Below, piece after piece: positions 35,980 to 48,148 of a stretch of DNA of 64,000 bases. A model generated the notes under the pieces. That model ran no database searches. It was not told the DNA's origin and was given only the letters and a program-made list of their open reading frames with translations. Location of the stretch: positions 56,541,689 to 56,605,688 of the forward strand of contig NW_026622797.1 in NCBI RefSeq assembly GCF_023065955.2, given 5' to 3'. This stretch comes from Ursus arctos. Lineage: Eukaryota > Chordata > Mammalia > Carnivora > Ursidae. The translations under genes were made by a program, and so were the position numbers. Each line of letters starts with the position of its first letter. The first letter of the stretch is position 1.

Positions 35980-37275
35980 AACTCCTCTATTTTCTCATTT
36001 TATCTAAGTCTCTGCCTTCTTCTCTGTGTTAAAAAAAAATCAGTTATGTCTCCTGCAAAGTAATGAAAGTAATGGCCTTATGAAGAAGAGGTCCTGTAGT
36101 GCCCAGGGCCTGGTGCTTCAGGGAGTGCCTCCAGTGCGTGTTGCATCTACTCTGCTGTTACGTTATGGCTGCTCTATCCTTCAGGCCAGTTCATCTGCAG
36201 TTTCCCTTTTCTGGCTGTGGACAGTGTTTGGTCCCTGCCCTAAATATGGTGAGTTTTAACTAGGTGTGCTTTGGTCCCTTGTGAAATGAGACCTGTCGCC
36301 ACCTCTATGAGAACTGAGGCCCTGAAAAACTCTCTGGTTGGAAGATGTAGTGTGGGTAGTGGTTTGGGCTGGTCTTCTGTGGGGGTTCAGGCGGGTAGGG
36401 CTTAGCATAAGCAAGTCAGGCAGCCAGTGTTGGTGCTGCACTGCTTCCTGCGGGTGGCTCTGGGTTTATGCCAAGGAATGTGGGAGGGAAATGGTTCCAG
36501 CCAGCTCCTTTGCTCCCAGAGATGTCTCTGTTAGTCCTGCCTCTCAGGGGCATGCTCTAAGAAGAGCAAATAATGTCCCCACTGTACACTCCAGGCACTC
36601 TTCAGATTGCTGTTTCCAGACTGTCTACTCCCAGGTTGTTTGCCTGCTTTCTTTCCGGGACAGCCCAGTGCCCTCTGGGCTCTATCCCAGCCAAGCCTGC
36701 TGACCTTTAAAACGCCAGGCTTTAAGGGGTGCCTGGGTGGCTCAGTGGGTTAAGTGTCTGCCTTCAGCTTGTGATCCCAGAGTCCTGGGATTGAGCCCTT
36801 CATCAGGCTCCCAGCTCAGCCAGGAGTCTGCTTCTCCCTCTCACTCTGCCTCGCCCCTGGCTTGTGCGTGAATGCTCTCTCTCACTCTCTCTCCCAAATA
36901 AATAAACAAAGTCTTTAAAACTCCAGGCTTTAAGCCTCTCTGGTTGCAAGAACTCATGAAATTCAATCCCTCTCATTTTCCAAGTCAGTAGCTATGGGGA
37001 CATGATCTCCTTGTGTGTTCCGCTCTCTCTTTCCTTCTCCACTACAGCCTCCTTTCCTCCACAGCAACCAGGATCCATTTCTCTCCTATACCTTCTCTCC
37101 ACCCTTTCTACCTTCTTCAATGTGGCCTCTTCTCTACCTTTAGTTGTGAAGTTTGTTCTGTCAGTCTTCAGGTCAATTTCTGGGGTATTAGGATGATTTG
37201 ATAGTTATCTAGTTGTATTCATGGGATGAAGCAGCCTAGGGTCCTCCTACTCTGTCACCATCTCTTCACCACTCC
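35980..37275 (-). promoter_or_regulatory. L1 5'UTR (relic promoter region)
   Basis: This is the GC-richer end of the L1, 5' of ORF1 in element orientation. It ends at 'ctactctgtcaccatctctt', close to the duplicated target. L1 5'UTRs hold the element's internal promoter. Several minus- and plus-strand frames here are composition-driven. One SINE interrupts it. Confidence 0.7.
36726..36915 (+). mobile_element. SINEC nested in L1 5'UTR
   Basis: The sense copy has head 'ggggtgcctgggtggctcag' and tail 'caaataaataaacaaag'. The 18-bp flanks at 36708-36725 and 36916-36933 differ at one base. Confidence 0.96.
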
Positions 37276-37691
37276 AATAATTGTTAAAGTTTTTAAAACT
37301 CAAGGGTCCTAATGTAAATATTTTTAGAGAATATGTTCTTATACAAGCAAGAACTACAACCTGCTCAAGCTCCTTGCCGGGACTTCTGATTACTGCTGCA
37401 GGTCCACTCTGTGCTTTTTTCCCTAAATATTTATTTCTGTTCTTTTCATGGTTACTCTAAAAATTATAGTATACACATTAACTTAACATTATCTAACTTT
37501 AACCAAAAGAATGCAAAGATAACAGACTCCTTTAATTTCAATCACTATCCTTCAGATCTACATTCTGCTTTTGTTTAGTATTTTAGCCTTGTTTATAACT
37601 TTACAAATTAGAAATCATTTCAATTTTCTACAATCCATGATTGTTCATATTCACATATATATTGATCATTTTCTTTGATAATTATTTTTGT

Positions 37692-37904
37692 TTTGTTTTG
37701 TTTTGTTTTTATTTTAAAGATTTTATTTATTTGACAGAGAGAGAGAGAGACAGCCAGCGAGAGAGGGAACACAAGCAGGGGGAGTGGAAGAGGAAGAAGC
37801 AGGCTCCCATCGGAGGAGCCTGATGTGGGGCTCGATCCCAGAACGCTGGGATAACGCCCTGAGCCGAAGGCAGACGCTTAATGACTGAGCCACCCAGGTG
37901 CCCC
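37692..37904 (-). mobile_element. SINEC, young subfamily, antisense, (TTTTG)n tail
   Basis: The 16-bp flanks at 37676-37691 and 37905-37920 differ at one base. The antisense tail has become repeated TTTTG. The body has 'gacagccagcgagagaggga'. It lies inside the L1M. Confidence 0.96.
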
Positions 37905-38757
37905 TGATTATTATTTTTGTATCCCTGACTTCACTTCAAGGCTTTTTTTTTCTTCTTCCTAAATTATATTCATTAAAGCTTCATTTAGTGATGATTTATT
38001 GGTTAGTAAACATTTCTCATTTTTTGTGGTCTGAGAATGTTTTTATTTTGTCCATGTTTTTGAAAAGTAATATTACTGAGAATATAATTCTTAGAAATCT
38101 GATGATATTATTTCACTAACTTCTGGTTTCCACTGTTTCTATTCAGAAGTTAGCTGTCAGTCTAATTTTGTTCCTTTGTAGGTAATCTATATTTTCGGTC
38201 CAGTTGCTCCTATGACTCTTCTGTCTGTTCTTGATATTATGAAGTTTCACTGCAATGTATTTAGGTATGAATTTCTCTTTTGACTTGGATTTCCCTAACC
38301 TGAGGATTCATGTCTTTAATATTTCTAGAAACTTCTTAGACTTTACCTCTTTGACTATTGCCTTTCTTCTATTTTCTCTAATCTCACCTTCTAGCAGCCT
38401 GATTAGATATACATTATGTCTTCTTCTTCTATCTTCTGTATCTAAAACTTTTCTCTTTCACATTGGTGCTATACTATGAATATTTTGCAGATCTTTGAGT
38501 TCACTAATTAGCTATCTCTAATCTAGTATTAAAGCCATCTAATATACTTTAAATATGTTATTTTTGATAGTCTTTTTGTTATTGTTTTTATTCCTTTGAT
38601 AAGACATCAACCCCTCTTTTAGTCCTATTAATATAGTTATCACATGTGCTTTTCTGAATATGATAATTATAATATTCATAGTCTTTGAAAATGTGATTTG
38701 AGAATTTATTTTCTGTCCTGTCTCCAGTGATACTTATCTCACCATATACTTCGTTGT

Positions 38758-38784
38758 TAGTATTATTATTATTTATTATTATTT
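38758..38784 (+). repeat. (TTA)n trinucleotide repeat
   Basis: Consecutive TTA units with one interruption, just past the L1M. Confidence 0.85.
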
Positions 38785-38789
38785 TGTGT

Positions 38790-39632
38790 ATATACATGTG
38801 AGAGAGAGAGAGTCCATGTTATTGGTAAAGTTGTCCAAGGGAATTGTCTGTTGATAAATTTGGGGGGTCCCTGGATAAGTGCCCAACTCCAGGTATGGGG
38901 CAGGGTAAATAAAAGTATAGCCTAGGACTTCTTGTGCTATACAGATAGAAACCCTCAAAAGCAAATAAGGGCATGTCAACAAGATACAGGAGATAGCTTA
39001 GGGCAATGTGGCCTTGAAAAGAACAGTAACTGTAGTTTATTATGACTCATGAAATATATATATATATATTTTTAATGAGACTATTGTGATGCTTATAAGA
39101 GAGAAAAAAGGAAGGAGGAGAGACTCATTTATTTGTCATTAGAGGTGACTGTTATGCCCATATCTCTGAGAATTGGCAACTGAAGAGGAAAAAAAAATAA
39201 TGTTTAACCTTTTATGAGGAACTTTGGTTCTTTCCCAGTTGATGAAGGAAAATTTATCGTTAGAGCAGAACATCAGCTAATAAGTGTTAAGTATCAGCTG
39301 ATGAATATCAACTCTCAATAAAGTAATTGATTCAGCTAGTATCTTTATAGGATGCTGAAACTAATAGTTACAGTTATTTGGAAACAAGATATTCAACTAG
39401 AGGCAAAGCACTCTAAGTATACTTGCCAATGGCAAGGGAAACAAAATAATTATATTTACAAGGAGATCTGGTAATCACCACCTTAACCAAGTGATCAACC
39501 TTAGCCTCACTAAAAGTGCAACATCCTAATTTCTTGCATCTCCTGATGAGATGCAATGGAAGTACATAATAGAAAGAGGTTTTTGCCAAAATTTTTAAAC
39601 TTATGAGCATTTAGAACTTTCAATTACTCAGG

Positions 39633-39666
<34 letters not shown>

Positions 39667-40991
39667 CATAAAATGTATGTAGTACGCATATATAAATATG
39701 TGTATGCATGTGTGGGTGTGTATTCACGTGTGTGTGTGTAAACTATGTAATGTACAACAGAACTCTAGTTAGGGAATATAATGACTGTAAGAGACAATTT
39801 AGCATCACCCATGGAAATCTGAATATAGACTAGGCATGAGATGATACTAAAGAACTATTACTAACTATCTCAGGTGTGATGAAAATAACAGTAGTGTAAT
39901 ATGAAAGTATTTTTTTGGAGATATATGCTGAAATATTTATGGGTGAAGTATCATTATCTCTGCAACTTACATTCAAATGGTTCATTGTGAGATAGAAATG
40001 AAAAGGCAGAGACAGAGACATGAGACGGATATAAAGCAAATTTGGCAAAATACTGACAATTGTTGAATCTCAGATATGGGTATATGGATGTTCACTGTAC
40101 TACTCTCTTCATATTTATATGTTTGAATTTTTTATAAATAAAACATTTTCATAAGTCAAACACTAACAAATTAAAGTGCATTCCTCCAGAGCAGATTTGT
40201 GGTTTGCTTTTGCCATGTACCTGGGAACCGACATAAGACAGCCATAATTCTGACTTGGCATTTTTTAGGCCATTAGTACTAGCAATGTAAATCCCAACTC
40301 CAAATGAGTGTGAAAATTTCTCCCCCTCACCCAAAAACACGGTCTAGAATGACAGGCACATTTCTGTATTTGGACAAACGGGGTTTACTTCCTTCTTTTT
40401 TCTCATTTACTCACTGAAAGAATAGCTACTTGGGGGTTGCAGCCTTATGAAAGACATTTTAAACCCAACCTCCACCTTGTTAAGGCCCTGGCTTTGTCCC
40501 TGACCTTCACACATGTGGCTCAGTGAAGTCAAAGGCCACCAAGGAGTAGCAGACTTCTTGGGATGTCAATATTCTCACTGCTTCTGATTACTGAAGATTT
40601 CTCTTACTTTCTCACAAGATGACTCCCACTTTCAAAAAAATATGTGTGTTTGTGGTACATTTGTGTGTCACTAATATTTTTTTGCAACACCCAGTTCAAC
40701 ATATTATCAGAAATGGAAATTAGGATTCAAAAAACATCTTATGAGAAGCACTTAGCCTAGTGCCTATACTAAAACGAAGATTTTGTTGTGTTGCTCTTGT
40801 CAGTGTCATTACTTTCTTAAGTCTGCTGTGCTATATAGTTTTGCTATATTGTTCTTCTTGTTGGAAGAGTTATACCAGAGAAAGGCCAAATATCAACAAG
40901 GAGAAGTACATCTAGTAACCTTATAAATAAACTTAAAATCAGTGTGACTGTGATCTCCTTTATCAACATTTATCCTATAGTAATGCCTCTT
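38790..40991. other. AT-rich stretch with microsatellites, no gene
   Basis: I recognise no gene. It includes (TA)n at 39055-39069 and a TG-rich tract at 39635-39740. The segment 40165-40510 is less AT-rich and free of repeats I know. Confidence 0.5.
39635..39740 (+). repeat. (TG)n microsatellite, compound
   Basis: About 28 bp of uninterrupted TG at 39635-39663, followed by TATG/TGCA-type units and a second TG run ending at 39739. Confidence 0.93.
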
Positions 40992-41368
40992 CAAGACAAA
41001 CTAAAGGTTTGTGCTCCCCCCAAATTCATATTTTCAAGCCCTGCTCCCCAATTTGATGATATTTGGATGTATGATATGGGGCCTTAGGAGGTAATTAGGT
41101 TCAGATGAGGTCATGAGAATGGGTCATGCAACAAGTGTTCTTATAAAAAAAAGAGAGAGCAGAGCTCCCCCACTCTCTCCTCCATGTGTGGACACAGTGA
41201 GAAGACAGCCGTCTACAAGACAGGAATAGGGTCCTCACCAGGAACTAAATCTGCCAGAACCTTGATTTTGATTTTTCCAGTCTCTAGAACTATAAAAAAT
41301 AAATGTCTGTTGTTTAAGCCACCCAGTCTATGGCATTTTGTTATGGCCGTCTGAGCTAATACAAGACA
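40992..41368 (+). mobile_element. MaLR-type LTR (ERVL-MaLR), solitary
   Basis: The order 'aaattcatattttcaagccc', 'ggaggtaattaggttcagat', 'gaggtcatgagaatgggtca', then 'tgttgtttaagccacccagt' is typical of MLT1/MST-class LTRs. 'caagaca' lies at both ends (40992 and 41362), compatible with a target duplication. The polyadenylation-type 'aaataaatg' is near 41298. No internal retroviral genes are present. Confidence 0.87.
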
Positions 41369-41489
41369 CATTTCTGAACATAGTTAAGTCCCTTTCTTCC
41401 ATGATCTCTTCCTTAACTATCACTGCCACCTCTGGACCCCTACAACAATTCTTGTCTAGACTATAGCCCTTGATGAATTCAGGTTCATG

Positions 41490-41735
41490 GGGAGGTTAAA
41501 AGCACAGACTGTAGTCAGATTTCCTAGGTTTTGACTCTCTCAGCAATGTGCATAAGCCCGATGACTTTGGAGATGTCTTAAGTTTTCTATGTCTATCTTA
41601 ACAACTGCAAACTAGAAATATCAGTAGTCCCACTTCATAGGGACCCTTTTGATTACTTAATGAGATGACCCATGAAAGATGTTTAGCATAGCACCTAGCA
41701 TGTAGTAAGTTCTAAGTATATTATTATTCAATGCC
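41490..41735 (+). mobile_element. MIR SINE, sense
   Basis: 'gtagtcagatttcctaggtt' opens it. 'taatgagatgacccatgaaa' and 'gcatagcacctagcatgtag' are the 3' part. It is diverged but nearly complete. Confidence 0.75.
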
Positions 41736-43919
41736 TATAGTTATCTCTGTAAACATCCATGTTTCATTCTTCCATGCAAACAGTCCTTGTAAATAAAGAC
41801 CACACTACTGCTCCATCTCTTCACAGGACTAGTATGTTGCTAAGCATACTCTTAATCAGATTAAGTCATATTTATGACAGTTAACAGCTATAGTTATTTA
41901 AGAATATCACCACCATATTAACACTTTCCTTTCGCTATTAGCTATATTATAATACTCAACCTGAATCTGTCTTTCAGAGGAAAATATATCATATTTTTTA
42001 AATTGATAAAATATACTTCTAGAACCACCTTCATTTAGAGAACAAATTCTCTAAGGATGAGATTTCATAATCCATAATACCTGCTGGAGAAGTATTGATG
42101 GATACTTGGGCTTATCTGGAATCCTCTAAAATCATATCACACACTTAGAAAATGAAAATTTTGTGGAAGAGCACCTTGCCGGAGAAAGCTGGCTAGTCAA
42201 TTGAACAGCCTCTAAGATTTCCTTGACTTCCACTGTTCAATTACAAAAGACAATAAACTGGTACGTTTGCCATGAAAATCAAATACTATGTCACCATAAT
42301 AGTCAAAATGGTGATTTCACAAATTCAGCTTTTTACATATGTGCTTCAAAACACCACCATTTTCTTAAGGAAAAAAATGAATAAATCAATGTTGGGGAAA
42401 CAAAAATGCCAATTGGACTTTACCTGTGTTTTAAATGAATGGGTTTCCACAGTAGAATAATCAACTGGCCTCCAGGCATTTCCTTGGCTCTTCTTGGAGA
42501 GTTCCCATGGAACATAAAGTGCCCCACTTCCACTTTTCATGGGTCTCCAGTGACAGTCACTTAGTGGAAAAAAGTATTTTTCTAGGATGACAGTCATGGT
42601 GATTTTTACTTCTGAAATAAAAGCTAATCGTGTATCACCTTCCTATGCAAATAAGGCATAATCTTCTCTGAGTTATTATGCATTTTGGCAAAATCTGGAA
42701 CCACAGATGAACGGGGGCATTCTATAAGTAGGTTTATGCTCAAAAATTAAATCTAATGGTCACAGTATTCAAAGAGCAACGTTATTAGAATTCTAATTAA
42801 AATATAGATGTTCAACTCTATCATTACTTTAGACAAAACTATTTTAAGCAGAATTGAATTTGTTTTTCTAAAAAATAATCACCTTTTGAAATACTCTTCA
42901 GCTTCTCTTTCCTATAGCCTGTCCCTTCTTCCTGTAATTCTCAGCATTATGAAGCAAACTCCAATAATTATATTTACATATTTTCTATAAATATAAATTC
43001 ATCCCCTGTAGTAAAGACACATCTACCTGTTATCAGGAGTGCAAAATCAAGAAAATCATTTTTAAAAATAAAGCAGAAGCCTAACGAGACAAATCAACAA
43101 ACAAAAACTATGTGTATGTGGAAATGTAAGAACCTAAACAAAAGAATTTAGATCTCATTGGATCTGGCCACTTTATTTTAGATAAGGAAACACAAGTCCA
43201 GAGAAGAAAAGTAGCATCTAAATCACATATGGTAAAGCTAAATTAGATCTCAGGTTTCCCCAAAACGAATAGAGACATACATCCATATTACTTAAAATAA
43301 CTGGAACAAGCCTCCAAAGTGAAGATGACTTCAGCAACCTCTCAGATTAACCACACACCAACCTCACCCTACCACTTGTGAGAACCTCTAACATGTTCGT
43401 ACTATAACAACAGGCACTATTCTCTTCTGTTGATAAAGATATTCTCCCACAGAATACAATCAAAGCTTTTCTAAAAATCACAATCCATGACCTCTTTCAT
43501 ATCCTCTACCCACATGGCCTGTGAAGGGATTGCATTACTGAGACTCATAGACTATGGAAGTTATAACTCTACTGATGGAGAGGACTTTTAAACTTTTCAT
43601 AGGCACTCTTTACATTCTTTGATAATAGTTAAATGGGTCGGAATAACTTGGTTAAATACGGGGCAGGAGATTACTTATAAGAAAAGTAGAAGATGTTATA
43701 AAAATATCATTAGAAGCACTAATAATTTTAAGACTTGTGTTTACTTAGAGCTTCCTTATGTTCAGTTTTCAAATACAGTCTAAATAAAAAGAAGGGCAAA
43801 GATGAGAATTTATACCTTTATAGTTGATGCCCATTTTCATCAACAATCAAAAGAATTAGACTTTATATTTTTTAACCTTAGAGAGATTAGAGTGGTTGTA
43901 TACTTCTTGATAGTTAAAA
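41736..43919. other. AT-rich stretch, weak MIR, no gene seen
   Basis: No gene is recognised. A possible antisense MIR lies at about 43165-43262 ('tagataaggaaacacaagtc'), with low support. Overlapping short frames at 42272-42597 on both strands show no family resemblance. Confidence 0.45.
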
Positions 43920-43933
43920 AATAATACAGATTT

Positions 43934-44126
43934 GGGGTGCCTGGGTGGCTCAGTCAGTTAAGCATCCAACTGTTGATTTAGGCTCAGGTCATGATCTCAG
44001 GTCATGATCTCAGGGTCGTGAGATTGAGCCCCACATAGGGCTCCCCACTCAGTAGGGAGTCTGCTTCTCTCCCCTGCCCCTCCCCCCACTCACTCTCTCT
44101 CTAAAATGAATAAATCTTAAAAAAAT
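43934..44126 (+). mobile_element. SINEC with 13-bp internal duplication
   Basis: The head is 'ggggtgcctgggtggctcag'. The body repeats 'aggtcatgatctc' twice in tandem at 43986-44011. The 14-bp duplication 'aataatacagattt' flanks it at 43920-43933 and 44127-44140. Confidence 0.96.
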
Positions 44127-44264
44127 AATAATACAGATTTTCCTTCTAATGGGTAGTATTTCTCCTACTAATGAAATGACATAATGAAACTTATTCAGTT
44201 TTAATGTGTCACTTCCTATACAACCCTGAAAAAGTTCTTTCTAATTTTGCTATTTCCCTGACAA

Positions 44265-44395
44265 AAGGCAAGCTCCATAAAACTAAATATTTGTATCTTT
44301 TTTATTTAATTCCATATCCCAACACCTAAAGCATTACATAGTACAATTATAATTTGGGATTAATAAATATTTGTTAATTGAACAAATGACTGATA
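44265..44395 (+). mobile_element. LINE L2 3' end
   Basis: 'gcaagctccataaaactaaa', then 'tcccaacacctaaagcatta' and 'taataaatatttgttaattg' is the L2 terminus in sense orientation. Confidence 0.7.
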
Positions 44396-44594
44396 AAAAC
44401 AATGCAGGGGCCATTATGTGTAAGCCACATGATACTGTTCCTATACATATGTCATATTATGTCTGCTACTATGTGTAAGTCACATTGAATATATGTTTTA
44501 CATGTTGGTGATTTTCATATAATTTACAAGATGGTTGTCAAAGCTCTTCGTCAAAAGGCTGTAAAACAACAATATTCCCATCAAGTGAAAAATA

Positions 44595-44775
44595 ATGACA
44601 AGTACCATTCATAAACATCATCTCATTTTATCTTTATAAAAATGCTATGGTTAAGTTAGGACTGATACCACTACCTCCAGTTTATAAATGAAGGACTGAG
44701 GCTTGAGAGGAGGGGAGACATCTGTAATGTTGGTCAGAAGCAAACTAAGTCCTAGAATGGTCTGTGGCTTTGACC
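44595..44775 (-). mobile_element. MIR SINE, antisense
   Basis: 'aaacatcatctcattttatc' then 'ctccagtttataaatgaagg' and 'actgaggcttgaga' follow the antisense MIR order. Confidence 0.72.
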
Positions 44776-46194
44776 TTTTAGACCAGTATTTATTTCCATG
44801 AAATACTGGCTCTGATTTCCCGCTGTCAATTCATGGAAATAGATTTGATGGAATGGATCTTTGAGGTCCACTTTTAGATTAAAAAAAAAAAAGCATAAGC
44901 AAAGAGCTAATAGATCACTTAGATTCTTTCCCAGACTGGTCTACCTTCACCCACTAAAGAGTTGGTGAAGAGGGCTCCAATGCTAAAAGTAAGCTGGAAA
45001 GAAGATACTTTCTGGGCATACCACCTCATGATGGTTCCTGGATCACATGCCTTGGAGACTTCCTCTCATCTATAGCTTGGAGCGAAAACCCTTTCATTTG
45101 GTAGGTTTCCAGTCTGCTTGCTTACCTGCCACATTACCAAATTCCATTTCCATTATGCTGTTCTGATAATAATACAATGGACACCCCACAAGGAAGCAAG
45201 CCTCATAAATACTCGGTCATTACTGATCCACAAACTTCTGTCTCCCACACCCTCTCAAACTAAAAATTTCCCTTGCTCACATCACTTGTCTTTCCACTTT
45301 AAGGCTGTTTTCATTTTATTTTATTTTATTTTACCTGTTAAAAATTTTAGGGAGAAGGAGACTGAAAATACTAGAGCATGGTTTTCCGCAGGCAACATCT
45401 CTCCCAGGGAAAATCTTGACACAAGATTAAGACCCACCAAAACTCATCAACTGTGTTACTAAAAGGTTGATAGGTTGAATTCCATGTAATCAGAAAACAG
45501 CATAAATAGAAATCATAACTAGAAATCTATGGATTTTGTATCACAATGCTTTATACACATATCACCAGTCCTGGTCCCCCAAAAAAGTAAAGCTAGTTTA
45601 CTAAATACAAAATAGCATAACTGTGCCTGCTAATTACATTTTCCACCAACCAGAAAAATGGCAGCATACATTGAAAATATAAAGATCCTTTGGATCACAT
45701 ATCATAGTTCAAAAGAACTGTAGCTTTCCTTTGCCTATTATGCAGAAATGTAGCTGTAATTGTGTTATTTTTCTAAAACAAATATTCATATTAAAGACTT
45801 TCATTTTATATTCATGTTTTATCATCTAAGTGTATTTCAATATAATTGCTCTTATCCCTATAAAACCTCCCTGACTGTTATAATCAAATCTACTAATATT
45901 TATGGTGCAAATCCTTCTCTAAATTCCATAAGAATTAGTTTTCAGAACTAACGACTGAAACAAAATGACTAACAGACAAAATTATCACCATATTTCATGG
46001 AAATATCATAGAGCAAGTTCTCCAAAAATGTCACAAGTGTATTTTGCACTTAATTTAGGAGTTTTCAAAGTTACACAAAATTCCCATAAAAGATATATAT
46101 TTGAAAGGCTAAAGAAAAATTGCTAATCATTCAAATTAGTTTATTATGCCTAAAAAATAAGTATAATGCAATGCAAAAAGAATACTGTACTGGT
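44776..46194. other. Unique stretch, no gene seen
   Basis: No gene or element is recognised. A 114-codon frame at 45118-45462 has no recognisable domain and ends past a (TTTTA)n run at 45312-45332. A small inverted repeat ('ccagtattt'/'aaatactgg') lies at 44783-44809. Confidence 0.45.
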
Positions 46195-46345
46195 ATGAGA
46201 TTATGAGTCTTGCTCATAATCACTGCTCAGCCACTAACCAGCTGCTTGATCTTAGGAAACTCATTTAACCTCTAAGGGACTTGAATGTTCTCATCTATAA
46301 AATGAAGAAACCAAATCATCTCATTGCTAAGGTACCATCAAAATA
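46195..46345 (+). mobile_element. MIR SINE, sense
   Basis: 'cactgctcagccactaacca' and 'gcttgatcttaggaaactca' form the core, followed by 'ttctcatctataaaatgaag'. The core is well preserved. Confidence 0.82.
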
Positions 46346-47692
46346 AATGATTCTAAAAGTATAACTAGTTTTCATAATTGGGAGTAAGATATAGGATTTA
46401 GTATACAGATATTTAGACCTATTCTTTCTGCTGTAGCAAATGATCTGTGTTTAGTCAAGGTTGTTGTCATCACACTACGTAAAGTCAAGGGTATTTGATG
46501 CTATTTAGTTTTCCTGATAGGAGAAATGTGTTTCAATTGAATTATGACATGCTTCTACAGCCTGATTCCTGCAAGACAGCAGCAGTCTGCTGTCTGTCAG
46601 CTATGCCAATAAAAGTGATAAATGTTTCCAGTGATTAAGATATTTGTCAATAACAGAAGAAGCATTCTGAACTCCTAAATTCTGCACTTATAATTTCATA
46701 CTTCTCTAAAAATGTATAATCTATTTAAGGATTGAAATATAACAGAAATAATTTAGAAAAAAAACAGTATATTTTCTAGGTTAAAGAAATACACTTTGAT
46801 GCAAACTTCTCCGCTGTCTAAGAAAAATCTCAATAACCCCTAATAATAATAATGAGGTTTTCAATGCCCCTTTAAGACAACCATTTGAATGTCACCTTAA
46901 TATTATCTAACCAGATATCATTTCCTCATATCAATGATATAAATATGAACTTACCAATATATAACTATAATATGTATGTATTATATTTATAAATTTTTAA
47001 TGTCAAACAGTAGAAGAGCCAATTAGAAAACTTACAGAATAGAATGTTTTTAAATTTTTTTTAAAAATCTTATCAGATTCCCCAGGAAATCTTTTCAGAA
47101 AACTCAATGGAGGATAATATGCTAAAGTAGTAATATTCAGACTGTAGTGGGTCTTTGGGGAAATACTCAATGCTCTCTTCAGCTTTCATTGAAAAACTAA
47201 ACAACCACAAGCAGCAGGACAGTTTTCCCTCTGGAAGTGGATGGTTATAGATGTATTAAGAAGTATAATGTATGCTATTAAATATGGATGGTGAATAATT
47301 CATATGTGCTATCAAAAGAGCCAAGCAACTGGGACTAATATCTGCTTTGCTGAAATTCTCATTTTGTTCTTCATTGTCTTTTGCAATCAGCAGACTCACA
47401 GAATATCTGGTGTAAATGAAAATAAGGTTGACTGCAAAGTTATAAGAAAATAAACAAATTAAACTCAGGTTATAAGCTAATGCTGACACATTTCCCTTCA
47501 CTTGAAAAAGTCTACAAAACACTCTAAATAGCTGCCCAGTATTTCTCATTGTAATCTAAGTAATGCGTTGGCAAAATGTTCATATTAATTTCCTATTTTT
47601 AATAACTCTTTGGTTGAGTAGATAGGAAAAGTAAACCAACGAAAGTTGACACAGAGCAATAATAGAAGAAACAGTCATAGGAATTGTTATTT
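46346..47692. other. AT-rich stretch, no gene seen
   Basis: No gene is recognised. A perfect 9-bp stem with a 4-base loop lies at 46574-46595. The 97-codon minus frame at 47256-47549 has no family resemblance. Confidence 0.45.
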
Positions 47693-47706
47693 AGGGTGAT
47701 GTTTTT

Positions 47707-47925
47707 ATTTTTATTTATTTATTTATTTATCTTAAAGATTTATTAATTTATCTGAGAGAGAAAGAGCCTGAGTGGGGGGAAGGGCAGACAGAGAGGGAGA
47801 GAATCTCAAGCATACTCCCCGTTGAGCATGAGCCTGATGCAGGGCTCTATCTCATGACCTGAGGTCATGACCTGAGCAGAAAATAAGAGTTGGATGCTTA
47901 ACTGACTGAGCCACTCAGACACCCC
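47707..47925 (-). mobile_element. SINEC, antisense, first of a tandem pair, with 13-bp duplication
   Basis: A T/A-rich antisense tail with TTTA units (47701-47735) leads into the body. 'tcatgacctgagg' is tandemly doubled at 47852-47876. Flanks 'agggtgatgttttt' (47693) and 'aaaggtgacattttt' (47926) are an imperfect target duplication. Confidence 0.93.
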
Positions 47926-47938
47926 AAAGGTGACATTT

Positions 47939-48148
47939 TTTTTTTTAAGATTTTATTTATTTATTTGCAAGAGAGAGAGATAGAGGGGGAGAGAGTGTGC
48001 ACAAGCACAGGGCAGGGGCAGAGGGAGATGGAGAAGCAGTCTCCCCGTTGAGCAGAGAGCCCTGCATGGGGTTCCATCCCAGGACCCTGGGATCACGACC
48101 TGTGGCATAGGCAAACACTTAACCAAGTGAGCCATCCAGGTGCCCCAG
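47939..48148 (-). mobile_element. SINEC, antisense, second of the tandem pair
   Basis: It starts with a T-run at 47936-47946 and ends 'gagccatccaggtgcccc'. Its flanks are 'caaaggtgacatttt' (from 47925) and 'caaagaggacatttt' (from 48149), so it used the target copy left by the first SINE. Confidence 0.93.

Larger units (their letters stand above)
31674..37293 (-). mobile_element. Near-complete antisense L1 with 18-bp target duplication and three nested SINEs
   Basis: 'aataattgttaaagtttt' occurs at 31674-31691 and 37276-37293 and bounds the element. Reading leftwards from 37275 come a GC-richer 5'UTR (about 37275-35980), ORF1, an intervening segment, ORF2 endonuclease, part of the reverse transcriptase, and the 3'UTR (to about 31692). 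Frames are interrupted and part of ORF2 is missing, so it cannot move. Without the three SINEs (32943-33145, 33983-34176, 36726-36915) it is about 5 kb, shorter than an intact L1. Carnivore age is inferred from its structure and from the SINEs that entered it later. Confidence 0.92.
37300..38790 (-). mobile_element. Older L1M 5' region, antisense, with nested SINE
   Basis: 'catggttactctaaaaatta', 'tttccactgtttctattcag', 'aagttagctgtcagtctaat' and 'ctttgagttcactaattagc' follow the antisense order of L1M 5' sequences. It is much more diverged than the neighbouring L1. The junction near 37300 is obscured by that L1's insertion. Confidence 0.72.
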
